Program-made: the position numbers and the translations under genes
Origin: Puniceicoccaceae bacterium
GTDB taxonomy: Bacteria; Verrucomicrobiota; Verrucomicrobiia; Opitutales; Coraliomargaritaceae
Length of the DNA: 61,227 nt
Assembly (NCBI GenBank): GCA_902587165.1
Contig: CACIKF010000008.1
Span: 1 to 61,227, forward strand
Direction: 5' to 3'
Shown: piece by piece, positions 19,098 through 27,148 of the stretch
How positions within the stretch are numbered: the first letter of the stretch is position 1
Layout of the letters: each line of letters opens with the position of its first letter
The notes under the pieces: generated by a model
Told to the model about the DNA's origin: nothing
Database searches by the model: none
What the model saw: the letters and a program-made list of their open reading frames with translations, nothing else

Positions 19098-20025
19098 CAA
19101 AACGGCGATGAAACCAAAATCCATTGGTCACATCTTTGGAAAGCATTAGCTCCAGTTCTCGGTTGGTCAGTTGTGCATAATCGGCCCTAGTATTCGCATT
19201 TTCGAAGCTAACTTGGCGAAATCTAACCAAAAGTTTGCAATTTTGATCATAGGCTAAGGTTAAACTAACCACTGGAACTTTAGATTTTTTAGCAAGCAAG
19301 CCCACCAGAGGTGTCGTTAGGGCTGGAACACCAAAAAAATCGGAAAGCTCACCAGTATTAACTCGTTGATCCGCTAACACCGCAAGCATACCTCCAGCAC
19401 CAAGGAATTTGATTACGGCTCGTAAACCCTCCTTGCGATTGAAAAGCTGCATGCCTTGGCTTTCTCGCTGAGTCCGATACCATTTTTCCAAGTAATTATT
19501 ATTTAGTGGCCGGTACATAGCACCCAAAGGCGCGCTCACACCATTAAGCTCGAAATGCTCAATTAACGCGGGCACTGATTCCCAAGGGCCCATATGAGCC
19601 ATTAATAGAACTACGCCATGCCCTTGCTTAACGGCAGCATGCAGCACTTCAAAATTTTCAAATTCAACTTGCTTCAGTCTTTTTTCCAATGGCAAGGCAC
19701 TCAAAGGAAAACTACTGAGTAAATTAGCACAGCTGCGGCAAAAAACTTCGCGCACCGCTGAATCAATACTTTCTGGAGAAATTTGAACCGGATCATTTTT
19801 ATCCAACGTCTGCAACCATCTCTGAATAATAATCAAGTTCTCCCTTACAGTCGAGCGTCGCTTGCGCAAAAACCTCCATAAAAGCCACCCAATAGACTTA
19901 CCCAAACGGTAGGCTGCTCTAACTGGCATTAGTCGTAAGAACCCTACAGCCAAACATGCTAAAACAAACTCAAACCATTTAATGAATCCCTTGAATCCCT
20001 TATTCTTGGTGATAAGTCGGTCCAT
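19090..20025 (-). CDS. Lipid A biosynthesis (Kdo2-lipid IVA) acyltransferase, LpxL/HtrB family
   Basis: A 311-residue inner-membrane acyltransferase that would add a secondary acyl chain to lipid A. An N-terminal hydrophobic segment (about residues 17-35) anchors it. The catalytic H-x4-E motif is HMGPWE, and an arginine-containing segment with GVPALTTPLVGLLA follows, as in the family. It lies convergent to the glycosyltransferase cluster and close to the MsbA-type transporter, which fits lipid A maturation and export. Length is near the family norm. Which position on lipid A is acylated cannot be told. Confidence 0.9.
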   Translation of the reverse strand: MDRLITKNKGFKGFIKWFEFVLACLAVGFLRLMPVRAAYRLGKSIGWLLWRFLRKRRSTVRENLIIIQRWLQTLDKNDPVQISPESIDSAVREVFCRSCANLLSSFPLSALPLEKRLKQVEFENFEVLHAAVKQGHGVVLLMAHMGPWESVPALIEHFELNGVSAPLGAMYRPLNNNYLEKWYRTQRESQGMQLFNRKEGLRAVIKFLGAGGMLAVLADQRVNTGELSDFFGVPALTTPLVGLLAKKSKVPVVSLTLAYDQNCKLLVRFRQVSFENANTRADYAQLTNRELELMLSKDVTNGFWFHRRFVT

Positions 20026-20251
20026 TATTTAATTCAAAGTGTATATAAGCGGTACTTGCAAGTATGCAGTATCCACAACTTAATTTACTTACAATTCAGG
20101 CCCACTACACTCACCGCTCCACTGCTTGACCTCAAGCCCTGGTATCAAGCACTGCAAAGCGTGCTCGATACCTTAGTCAACATTTGCTAAAGCTCAAAGT
20201 AGCTCCACAAACAGATATCGACTCTATCTTTTTACATGACTTTATGTAGCT

Positions 20252-22000
20252 ATGTTTTTGAAACGATTCAGACCCTATTTTAATTACCTGAAGCCAGTCA
20301 AAGTCCAGTTTGGGGTGGGCTTGTTGGCAGGGCTAATCTATGCGGCCTCATCCGGGTTCGGGCTCCCTTACGTCACCAAACATTTGGTGCCGCTGGTTAC
20401 TCAGCCAGATAAGCCTGAAGCAGCCGTGCTCCTCGGCTATCTCGCCCTAGTGCCAATCATGTTCGCGCTGCGTGCCCTCGGTAGCTTTGTGAATGCCTAC
20501 TTTATTGCATATTCGGGCATGTACGTCTTAGAACAAATTCGTCGGATGGTATTCGATCATATTCAATGCCTCCCCCTTGCCTTCTTCCACAAAAATAAAG
20601 TGGGTGATTTAATGAGTCGGGTATTGGTAGACACCACACTACTACAAACGGCAGTGGTGAAGGTAGTTGATAGCTTAATCAAAGAGCCAGCAACCTTACT
20701 TGCTGCTGGCGCCTATTTAATCTACCTCTCGTTTCAAGCAGAGGATATTAGTTTCATCCTGCTCGCGCTCGCTTCAATCCCCGCTTGCGTGCTACCCATA
20801 CGATTCATCGGGCAAGCAATCGTCAAAAAAGCCACCCTCGTACAGGCACAGGCCGGCGAGCTCAACCACGTGCTAAATGAAAACCTGTCGGCCACCCGTG
20901 AGATCCGCGCCTATAACCTGGAAGCCCAACAAAGCGAACGTTTCGCTGCAACCTGCGCACGCTTCTTTAAACAGTCCCTCAAGGTCGTCAAATACGATAA
21001 GGCACTGACGCCGATCATTGAAGTCGTCACTGCCGGTGCACTAGTGGGCGCCCTTTATATCGCCATTCAGCGTGATGTCGACGAAGGTGCCCTCGCATCC
21101 ATTTTAGTTGCACTGTATATGTGTTATCAGCCAACTAAAAAGCTTGGCAATGTGTCCAACACCATTCGCCAAGCTGAGGCCTCACTCAATCGTCTAGAAT
21201 ATATCTTGGACTCACGGGATACCGTGCCCGATGCGGAGAACCCGACACCGCTCAAAAAGGCGCAAGGAGATCTAGAATTTGAGAACGTCTCCTTCCAATA
21301 CACCGACAAATCGGTCTTGCAATCCGTCCATGCGGCAATCCCAGCCGGACAAACCGTAGCTCTGGTCGGGCCAAGTGGCGCGGGCAAAACAACCTTCGCG
21401 AATTTGGTCCCGCGTTTTTATGATGTCGCAGACGGTTGCGTCAAAATTGACGGCTTGGACGTGCGCCAGATCGCCAAAGCAGACCTTCGCCGACAAATCG
21501 CGTTGGTTTCTCAAGAGGCAGTCCTTTTTGGCGATACGATTGCGAACAATATCCGACTCGGTAATCCAGATGCAAGCGATGCGGACATTGAGCAAGCGGC
21601 ACGTATGGCACACGCTAAGGACTTCATTGAAGCGCTCGAAGATGGTTACGAAACGCTGGTTGGTGAACGTGGCTCACGTCTATCCGGCGGTCAACGCCAG
21701 CGTATTTCCATCGCTCGTGCCTTCCTCAAGAACGCGCCCATCATTATCCTAGACGAGCCCACATCCGCGCTTGACTCCGTGAGCGAGCACCAGATCCAAG
21801 CGGCGCTCGAGGAGCTCTCCAAAGGACGCACGGTAATGATTATCGCTCACCGCTTCAGCACGATTCAGCATGCCGATCGAATCCTCGTTTTCGATCGCGG
21901 GCAGATCATTGCCAGTGGCACGCACGCGGAACTTTATCCCAACAATGCACTCTATAAGAGTCTCTACGACAAACAGTCGAAAACTACTCTCGAAAATTAA
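20252..22000 (+). CDS. msbA: MsbA-type lipid A/lipid ABC transporter (half-transporter)
   Basis: A 582-residue ABC exporter with the usual six-helix membrane domain (to about residue 310) and a C-terminal ATPase. Walker A is GPSGAGKTT (373-381), the signature LSGGQRQR, Walker [13 protein letters not shown] and the switch His in IAHRFS. MsbA flips lipid A-core across the inner membrane; homologues move other lipids or drugs, but the neighbouring LpxL and glycan genes favour the lipid A role. It is followed one base later by a small lipoprotein gene. The 226 bases upstream hold no gene I can support. Confidence 0.85.
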   Translation: MFLKRFRPYFNYLKPVKVQFGVGLLAGLIYAASSGFGLPYVTKHLVPLVTQPDKPEAAVLLGYLALVPIMFALRALGSFVNAYFIAYSGMYVLEQIRRMVFDHIQCLPLAFFHKNKVGDLMSRVLVDTTLLQTAVVKVVDSLIKEPATLLAAGAYLIYLSFQAEDISFILLALASIPACVLPIRFIGQAIVKKATLVQAQAGELNHVLNENLSATREIRAYNLEAQQSERFAATCARFFKQSLKVVKYDKALTPIIEVVTAGALVGALYIAIQRDVDEGALASILVALYMCYQPTKKLGNVSNTIRQAEASLNRLEYILDSRDTVPDAENPTPLKKAQGDLEFENVSFQYTDKSVLQSVHAAIPAGQTVALVGPSGAGKTTFANLVPRFYDVADGCVKIDGLDVRQIAKADLRRQIALVSQEAVLFGDTIANNIRLGNPDASDADIEQAARMAHAKDFIEALEDGYETLVGERGSRLSGGQRQRISIARAFLKNAPIIILDEPTSALDSVSEHQIQAALEELSKGRTVMIIAHRFSTIQHADRILVFDRGQIIASGTHAELYPNNALYKSLYDKQSKTTLEN

Positions 22001-22001
22001 A

Positions 22002-22160
22002 ATGGCCATACGCACTAGCAGACGAATCCTAGGGCTCTTCCTACTCTCTAGCCTACTGCTCAGCAACTTCACTGCTTGTGCCAATATACGCAGTAAAAAT
22101 GGCGTGATGATTGAAAAGCAACGCAACTGGAACCCATTGTATTACATTCCTTACCTCTAG
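22002..22160 (+). CDS. Small predicted lipoprotein downstream of msbA
   Basis: A 52-residue ORF starting one base after the msbA stop. The sequence has basic N-terminal residues (MAIRTSRR), a hydrophobic core (GLFLLSSLLLS) and FTAC, a loose lipobox with the cysteine at about residue 26. The mature part would be only ~27 residues (ANIRSKNGVM...YYIPYL). I do not recognise it. Coupling to msbA suggests an envelope role. The lipobox is imperfect at -3 (Phe), so lipidation is likely rather than certain. Confidence 0.6.
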   Translation: MAIRTSRRILGLFLLSSLLLSNFTACANIRSKNGVMIEKQRNWNPLYYIPYL

Positions 22161-22162
22161 AG

Positions 22163-22220
22163 AGTGCTCCCGCACTACGCTAAAGCGCTACTACCCCGAC
22201 TGTCTACACATCGTAGTGCG
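22163..22220. repeat. Nested hairpin cluster in the convergent msbA/menA gap
   Basis: AGTGC-TCCC-GCACT at 22163-22176 and CGCT-AA-AGCG at 22178-22187 are small hairpins. The 9-base CGCACTACG (22171-22179) also pairs perfectly with CGTAGTGCG (22212-22220), so two folds compete. No T-run follows. It may act as a transcript end or a repeat element. Confidence 0.45.
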
Positions 22221-22331
22221 CCTTACCGTCCACGATGCACCAAATTATAAGCTTCTTCTCAGGATTAACTGAGTGAGGGGGTATGGATAAAGAAAGTCAC
22301 AGTTAATAATGATCGGCCAAGGCAACCTCGA

Positions 22332-23207
22332 TTATACTAGCAAACCCACGGAAACCAAAATTCCAAAAGCCGCCACAATCACTCCGGATGCATTCAGCAC
22401 CTCGAGAAACTCATCTGCAGTCGACAGGCGGTGTAATCGAGCACCGATGACAAGACCATAAGAAAGCGGTACACCAGCCAAGCCCAACCAGAAAGCATCT
22501 TGCTTCCAGGCAAGCACAAGAAGAATCGTCGCAGCTAGAACAGTCGACCCCAGATATTGTATTTGCGCAAAACGACGGCCCATCATCACAACCAGCGTGC
22601 GCTTCGATGCGAGTATGTCCTCCTCAATATCTCGGTAGTTATTTACTACCAATATGTTATTAATAATTAGGCCACAAGCCAGCCCAAGAAGAAGGACATC
22701 CACCGTAATCTGTAAGGCTTGCACGAAATAAGTGCAGCCCACAGCGATGAGACCAAAAAACAAGACCACGAAGACATCGCCCATGCCATTGTAAGCCAGT
22801 GGATAGGGCCCTCCGGTATAAAACCATGCGCAGAGGACACTAGAAAGCCCTACCGCAAGTAACGACCAACCCCCGAAGTGGATCAGGCTCAGGCCAAGGC
22901 AGAAGGCAAAAGCCAGTATGCCGATCGCTGACCACTTCATGGTCGATGCTGAGACTAGACCTGCCGCCACTGCGCGGCGGGGCCCTAGTCGAGCATCCGT
23001 GTCAGTGCCTTTTATACCGTCGAGATAGTCGTTAGCAAAATTCGTCCCAATCTGCACTAGCAGGGCAAAGGCTAGGCAGATCGCCGCGGGTAAGAGATGC
23101 AATTGCCCATCGCTATGTGCCATCGCTGTACCTAGCAGAACAGGTGCGACCGCCGCAGGCAATGTTTTAGGGCGCGTTGCTTCGAACCATATCTGGAGGG
23201 TGGCCAT
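22332..23207 (-). CDS. menA: 1,4-dihydroxy-2-naphthoate polyprenyltransferase
   Basis: An integral membrane UbiA-family prenyltransferase of 291 residues that attaches the polyprenyl tail to dihydroxynaphthoate in menaquinone synthesis. The first Asp-rich motif is NDYLDGIKGTD (about 59-69), and a second polar motif lies in NNILVVNNYRDIEED. Eight or nine hydrophobic segments match the family. MenA is favoured over UbiA by the GTNFANDYLDG pattern and the RAVAAGLVS segment. No other men genes are in the window. The ATG at 23207 follows a good GGAGG-containing upstream region. Confidence 0.92.
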   Translation of the reverse strand: MATLQIWFEATRPKTLPAAVAPVLLGTAMAHSDGQLHLLPAAICLAFALLVQIGTNFANDYLDGIKGTDTDARLGPRRAVAAGLVSASTMKWSAIGILAFAFCLGLSLIHFGGWSLLAVGLSSVLCAWFYTGGPYPLAYNGMGDVFVVLFFGLIAVGCTYFVQALQITVDVLLLGLACGLIINNILVVNNYRDIEEDILASKRTLVVMMGRRFAQIQYLGSTVLAATILLVLAWKQDAFWLGLAGVPLSYGLVIGARLHRLSTADEFLEVLNASGVIVAAFGILVSVGLLV

Positions 23208-23227
23208 AGAGAACTAAGAAAAATAAT

Positions 23228-24523
23228 TTAAAAATCTGGCGTGCTAGCCAACGGTGCCCTGGGGGGTGGAGGGTTTTCTAATACTTCCTGCACCGCATAA
23301 TAGGCTGGCTTGGCCTCTCCGTTCGCATCGAAAAGGGTGCCCTCTTTATCTCTATTTTTAATCCAAGCTAGCCCATCTGTGATATTCCAGACGTTCCAAC
23401 TAATCTCACCATTCAAGCGGTGCTCAAGTAATGCTTCGAGGATGGCTGCAAAGGTTGCGGCTTGTGCTTCGTAGTCCTTCTGTTCCCCCCCTAACCAAGC
23501 ATTCATTTCAGTTATGTGGAAGGAAAGTTCGTTGCTGTGCGCCCAATTAATTAATTCGTGCAAGCGCTCAATGTTATAGGGAACATTTTCAAATCCGGTA
23601 TCGACATGCGCTTGCCAACCGATCCCGTCGACCCTGAGCCCCTGCTCACGTAAATAGATAACTAGATCTTTCACAGTAAGCCACATCATATCTTCCATGC
23701 CACCATGCTGGTTAATGATTAGCTTCGTATTTGGCGCGTGCTGCGTCGCGATTTCAAAAGCCATTTTTATGTAGAGTGGTGGCATAAGTGGATGGCTTAA
23801 GTCATATCCAATTATCGTCCACGGGTTTTCCCATTTGTCCGTACCCGGCTTAGGTCCAAACCATCTACCTTTAGTTGTTATAGTCTCGTTGACGACGTCC
23901 ATCCATTTGACATGCTCGTAGGCATCATAACGCTGGCACTGAGCAGTCATGTATTCGATTAGGTTCTGTTCCAGTTCTTCTGCTGTGCGGTGATCCTCCA
24001 TCGCCCATACAGAACATTGAGGGCTGATGGGACCGTGAAGCCGAACGACTTGATTTATCTCAGCGCAATGCTCAATCCATTTATCGCCAAGCTCCCAATC
24101 CCATACACCCGGCTTTGGATGAGCTGTCGCCTGTTTAAAGTCGTTCTCTGGAGTTACATAACTAAACTCACGATCGATGATGTCGCCCGTCCCTTTCTCT
24201 CTTTTTTTCCATCCTGTAGTACCACCGATATATAAGCTATTCTGGGAATACTTATCCGCAATAATTGCTCGTAGTCTTCGACCATTGGGCATGTCGCGAT
24301 TTGTTTCTGCCCAAGCTTCGAAATACTGCTGATCTTCTGAGGAAAACCTAGATTTATTTAGGGTGAATTCTGTATTATCTGATGCTCGCTTGACCCTTAC
24401 ACTATCACTTCGGACTCTGATGAGTTCACCATCGAATTTGGCGCCTTCGCTTGATGTAAATGTATAAGCATGGCCTATGCTTAAACACGCGATGAGGAGC
24501 AAGGGACAGACTATCAGTTTCAT
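23228..24523 (-). CDS. Secreted GH10 endo-xylanase with N-terminal SHD1 domain
   Basis: A 431-residue secreted enzyme. A signal peptide (about 1-18, ending IGHA) is followed by an SHD1-like domain (about 19-72) with FDGELIRV, VKRASDNTEFTL and FSSEDQQYF, a module common in Planctomycetes and Verrucomicrobia. The catalytic GH10 barrel contains DVVNE, giving acid/base Glu213, and FHITEM, giving nucleophile Glu339; GWQAH (302-306) is the third family marker. Oddly, the usual R-G-H-T-L-x-W-H strand reads VRLHGPISPQCSVW, so the substrate-binding tryptophan-histidine pair is altered. It likely acts on xylan or a related beta-1,4-glycan. The ATG at 24523 is preferred because it gives a clean signal peptide. 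Confidence 0.88.
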   Translation of the reverse strand: MKLIVCPLLLIACLSIGHAYTFTSSEGAKFDGELIRVRSDSVRVKRASDNTEFTLNKSRFSSEDQQYFEAWAETNRDMPNGRRLRAIIADKYSQNSLYIGGTTGWKKREKGTGDIIDREFSYVTPENDFKQATAHPKPGVWDWELGDKWIEHCAEINQVVRLHGPISPQCSVWAMEDHRTAEELEQNLIEYMTAQCQRYDAYEHVKWMDVVNETITTKGRWFGPKPGTDKWENPWTIIGYDLSHPLMPPLYIKMAFEIATQHAPNTKLIINQHGGMEDMMWLTVKDLVIYLREQGLRVDGIGWQAHVDTGFENVPYNIERLHELINWAHSNELSFHITEMNAWLGGEQKDYEAQAATFAAILEALLEHRLNGEISWNVWNITDGLAWIKNRDKEGTLFDANGEAKPAYYAVQEVLENPPPPRAPLASTPDF

Positions 24524-24805
24524 TTCTAATTCGTATGCACTATACAAGCTGCGCAAGTTCTTTTTAGACACTGGGTCCTATCTTGGTAAAGAGACTGGTG
24601 ATGTAAAGAGCTACAAAGGCAAAGATTCGACATATATAGCTCCGGAGATGATAGCTAATATTTCACTCGTTAAGTCCTATACATGAGTGTTTTAAAGTAC
24701 CTACTAGAAGCTCAAAATCACCTTGAAAAAAGGGATATAAGATTCGGGTTGCGAGGAGATCAGTTCCATATTTCATTAAATACTCATATTTTAACTACTC
24801 GCATA

Positions 24806-25144
24806 ATGCCCACCTACGTATATCAGGAAATTCTACCCGACGGTTCCGACGGCGAGGCCTTTGAATACATTCAAGGAATGGCTGACGATCCACTCACAAT
24901 TCATCCAAAAACGGGCAACCCAGTGCGAAAGGTATTTCACTCGCCCAATGTTTCTAACAAATACACTGAAGCTTCGACCAAGAATAAGTTGACGGATGAA
25001 AATGTCGAAAAGTATGGGTTTACCCGCTACGAAAAAGATAAACTCACAGGCCGATACAATAAAACTGCTGGCAAAGATAAGCGGGCACCCGATGTTGTGG
25101 ATGCCAATCAGCTGAAAAAAATCCAGCAAAATGGCTTGGACTAG
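24806..25144 (+). CDS. FmdB-like protein lacking the zinc-ribbon cysteines
   Basis: A 112-residue protein whose first 50 residues follow the FmdB/zinc-ribbon pattern (MPTYVYQ..., later GNPVRKVFHSP). FmdB-type proteins have two CxxC pairs that bind zinc; here there is no cysteine anywhere, and YxC is replaced by YVYQEI. The C-terminal half is lysine-rich and polar with no recognised motif. The start at 24806 is chosen because MPTYxY is the conserved N-terminus. The gene is monocistronic as far as can be seen and divergent from the xylanase. Function is unknown even in the parent family. Confidence 0.7.
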   Translation: MPTYVYQEILPDGSDGEAFEYIQGMADDPLTIHPKTGNPVRKVFHSPNVSNKYTEASTKNKLTDENVEKYGFTRYEKDKLTGRYNKTAGKDKRAPDVVDANQLKKIQQNGLD

Positions 25145-25176
25145 CAAGCGCTTATCCTGAGCAGTATTTTAATAAC

Positions 25177-27048
25177 TTATTGACTAACTGACATACCAGG
25201 AAGCGTCACACGGGCACGCTCACCTTCTAGACCACCACCTTCGACGATGGCACGACCCTGGCCTTGAAAGAGCGTCATACGGTGGCCAGCGGCGCGGCCT
25301 TGCTCGTCCTTAACCACGGCGCTGCCTTCAAGTACAACCTTACCCTCTTTCGGCAAGAAGATGGCTTTCTTTGCGGTCGAAATACGGCCAGTCTGTTTGA
25401 TCACTACATTTTCGTGAGCTTCGATGCGCTGCAAATCTAGGGTATTTTTTGTATCAGAAGTGGTATTGGCTTTCTCAATTGCGATGACCTCGAGGCGTTC
25501 GCAGGTAGTATCGAGGTTGGTGGCTGTGACCTGAACGTCTTCGTTGAATCGGAAGAGCGTTTGCTTAGGCTCTTCAATCATGTGGAGCAATTGACTAGTC
25601 ACAATCGTTGCTTCCGTCTCGTTTTGAAGCGTAGGCATGAGCGCGTCGGAACTGGTCGGCGTAAATGCCACGTATCCAAGATCAGGGATTTCAGGAAGGC
25701 GGACGATGACTGGGTCGTCGGCTTCACCGCTTATGATGGCCAGCTTAGGCTTCAGTTCCATGGTGTTCCCAGTTGCAATAGCCTCTCCTTTAATAACTTT
25801 GGGATCGCCCGTAAGTATGGCACGCTCGTCGGCGGGATAAAAAGTGGCTTGCTCTCCTGTTGCGACCTGCCCGTTCTGTTCAATGCGGACGCCACCGCTG
25901 GCGACGATGTTTTTAACTTCACCGACTTTGAGATCTAAATCCTCCGCTTCTTTGGCCTTGGGCTGATCGACCTTATTAGAAATAACAGTCATGCGCGACG
26001 ATTGCATCTGTATGGGCCCGGACATCACTTCAACAGATCCCTTAAAGAAAAAGTGGTTCTCCGTCGGTTTTTCACGCATAGTGATCGTGTCGGCTAGAAT
26101 GATGGTATCAGAAGTCAGAGCAGAAGCTCCTATAATACCAAGGCCGCCTGTTTCGATGAGAATCATTTGCGCCCGGCCTGCCGCTTTAGTGCCAGCGATC
26201 TCAATCTCGCCAGATTGGCTACGAATGGTTTCACCGCTCAAATAAGCTCCCCTCATGTCGATGCTAGCCGCCCCCGAAAGATTAACAAGCTGTTCTCGAG
26301 GAAAGAACTCAGCCTCGTCAGCATTGACCGTTTTGCCACTTTGAATGATCGTCACATCGTTGTGAGCGATGATCTGGCGAATGGAATCCAGCTCACTAGG
26401 TGCTAGCTTGGAGCCACTGCCAGCCCGACCTTTGGGCACATCCGCCAGAGCGATAAGCGTCTCACTCTTCAAGTCCATTTGATCGGAAACAGCGTGCACA
26501 TTACCAGTAAATTCGAAGTAATATTCTTCTTTGGTCGTGCGTAGGAGGAGATGATCGCTGTGAATTTCAGTTCCGCTTAGGTCACTATCGGTCTTTATCT
26601 CGCCTATGTCGACGAAGGCACCCGCGATACCTTGGGTGAATTTCACAACTGCATCCTGTTTAACTATGATTTCCTTAGTGTCGCCCGACCACTTCCAACC
26701 GATACCAGATATCTTGAAATTCGCCCCGACGATCGCAATAGGACTATCGGAGTAGCCTCGGTTTTCCTGCAAAAGCAGCGTGCCTTGGGGGCTATCCATC
26801 GAAAGCTCTAAGGCCATGCGTTCGTCGCCAGAATAAATACGCATTGCCATTTGTTTGACGCTTACTTGTTCGTCCCTTTCGTAAATACCCTGGTCTCCTT
26901 GCAGCATCCACTGGGTATAACCGTTATCGCCGAAGCGCGGAAGGCGGAAATTTTTAATCGGCGCGTTGGGTGTCATCTGCGAGTAGAGCGAAGCAGTGAC
27001 GAAACAGAGAAGGGAAACTGTAAGAAATCGCGAGAAACGCATAAACAT
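25177..27048 (-). CDS. LptC/LptA (OstA)-repeat periplasmic protein
   Basis: A 623-residue exported protein with an N-terminal signal segment (about 1-24). The first ~200 residues resemble an LptC/OstA beta-jellyroll start. Three clear repeats follow, near 224-259, 379-413 and 541-575, each with an I-x-A-x3-V-x-I-x-Q-x-G core, then A-x2-A-x-F-x-P-x-E, then L-x-G. This is the OstA/LptA fold, whose stacked units make a periplasmic bridge carrying LPS from the inner to the outer membrane. Standard LptA has about 180 residues, so this would be a long built-in filament. ATG at 27048 or 27042 could start it. It follows aspS on the same strand after a hairpin. Confidence 0.75.
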   Translation of the reverse strand: MFMRFSRFLTVSLLCFVTASLYSQMTPNAPIKNFRLPRFGDNGYTQWMLQGDQGIYERDEQVSVKQMAMRIYSGDERMALELSMDSPQGTLLLQENRGYSDSPIAIVGANFKISGIGWKWSGDTKEIIVKQDAVVKFTQGIAGAFVDIGEIKTDSDLSGTEIHSDHLLLRTTKEEYYFEFTGNVHAVSDQMDLKSETLIALADVPKGRAGSGSKLAPSELDSIRQIIAHNDVTIIQSGKTVNADEAEFFPREQLVNLSGAASIDMRGAYLSGETIRSQSGEIEIAGTKAAGRAQMILIETGGLGIIGASALTSDTIILADTITMREKPTENHFFFKGSVEVMSGPIQMQSSRMTVISNKVDQPKAKEAEDLDLKVGEVKNIVASGGVRIEQNGQVATGEQATFYPADERAILTGDPKVIKGEAIATGNTMELKPKLAIISGEADDPVIVRLPEIPDLGYVAFTPTSSDALMPTLQNETEATIVTSQLLHMIEEPKQTLFRFNEDVQVTATNLDTTCERLEVIAIEKANTTSDTKNTLDLQRIEAHENVVIKQTGRISTAKKAIFLPKEGKVVLEGSAVVKDEQGRAAGHRMTLFQGQGRAIVEGGGLEGERARVTLPGMSVSQ

Positions 27049-27053
27049 AAAGA

Positions 27054-27075
27054 AACCCAGAGAGGGCTCCGGGTT
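27054..27075 (-). terminator. Possible intrinsic terminator after aspS
   Basis: On the minus strand AACCC pairs with GGGTT, extended by an inner GAG/CTC after one mismatch, with a 4-base loop and a short T-rich stretch. It lies between aspS and the OstA-repeat gene, only 6 bases before the latter's first ATG. Confidence 0.45.
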
Positions 27076-27148
27076 CCAGTCTTAATTGTTTATATTATGG
27101 TCGAGTCGCCAAATCCCAAAGACGGAATTGTGAGACTGCAATAGCCTA

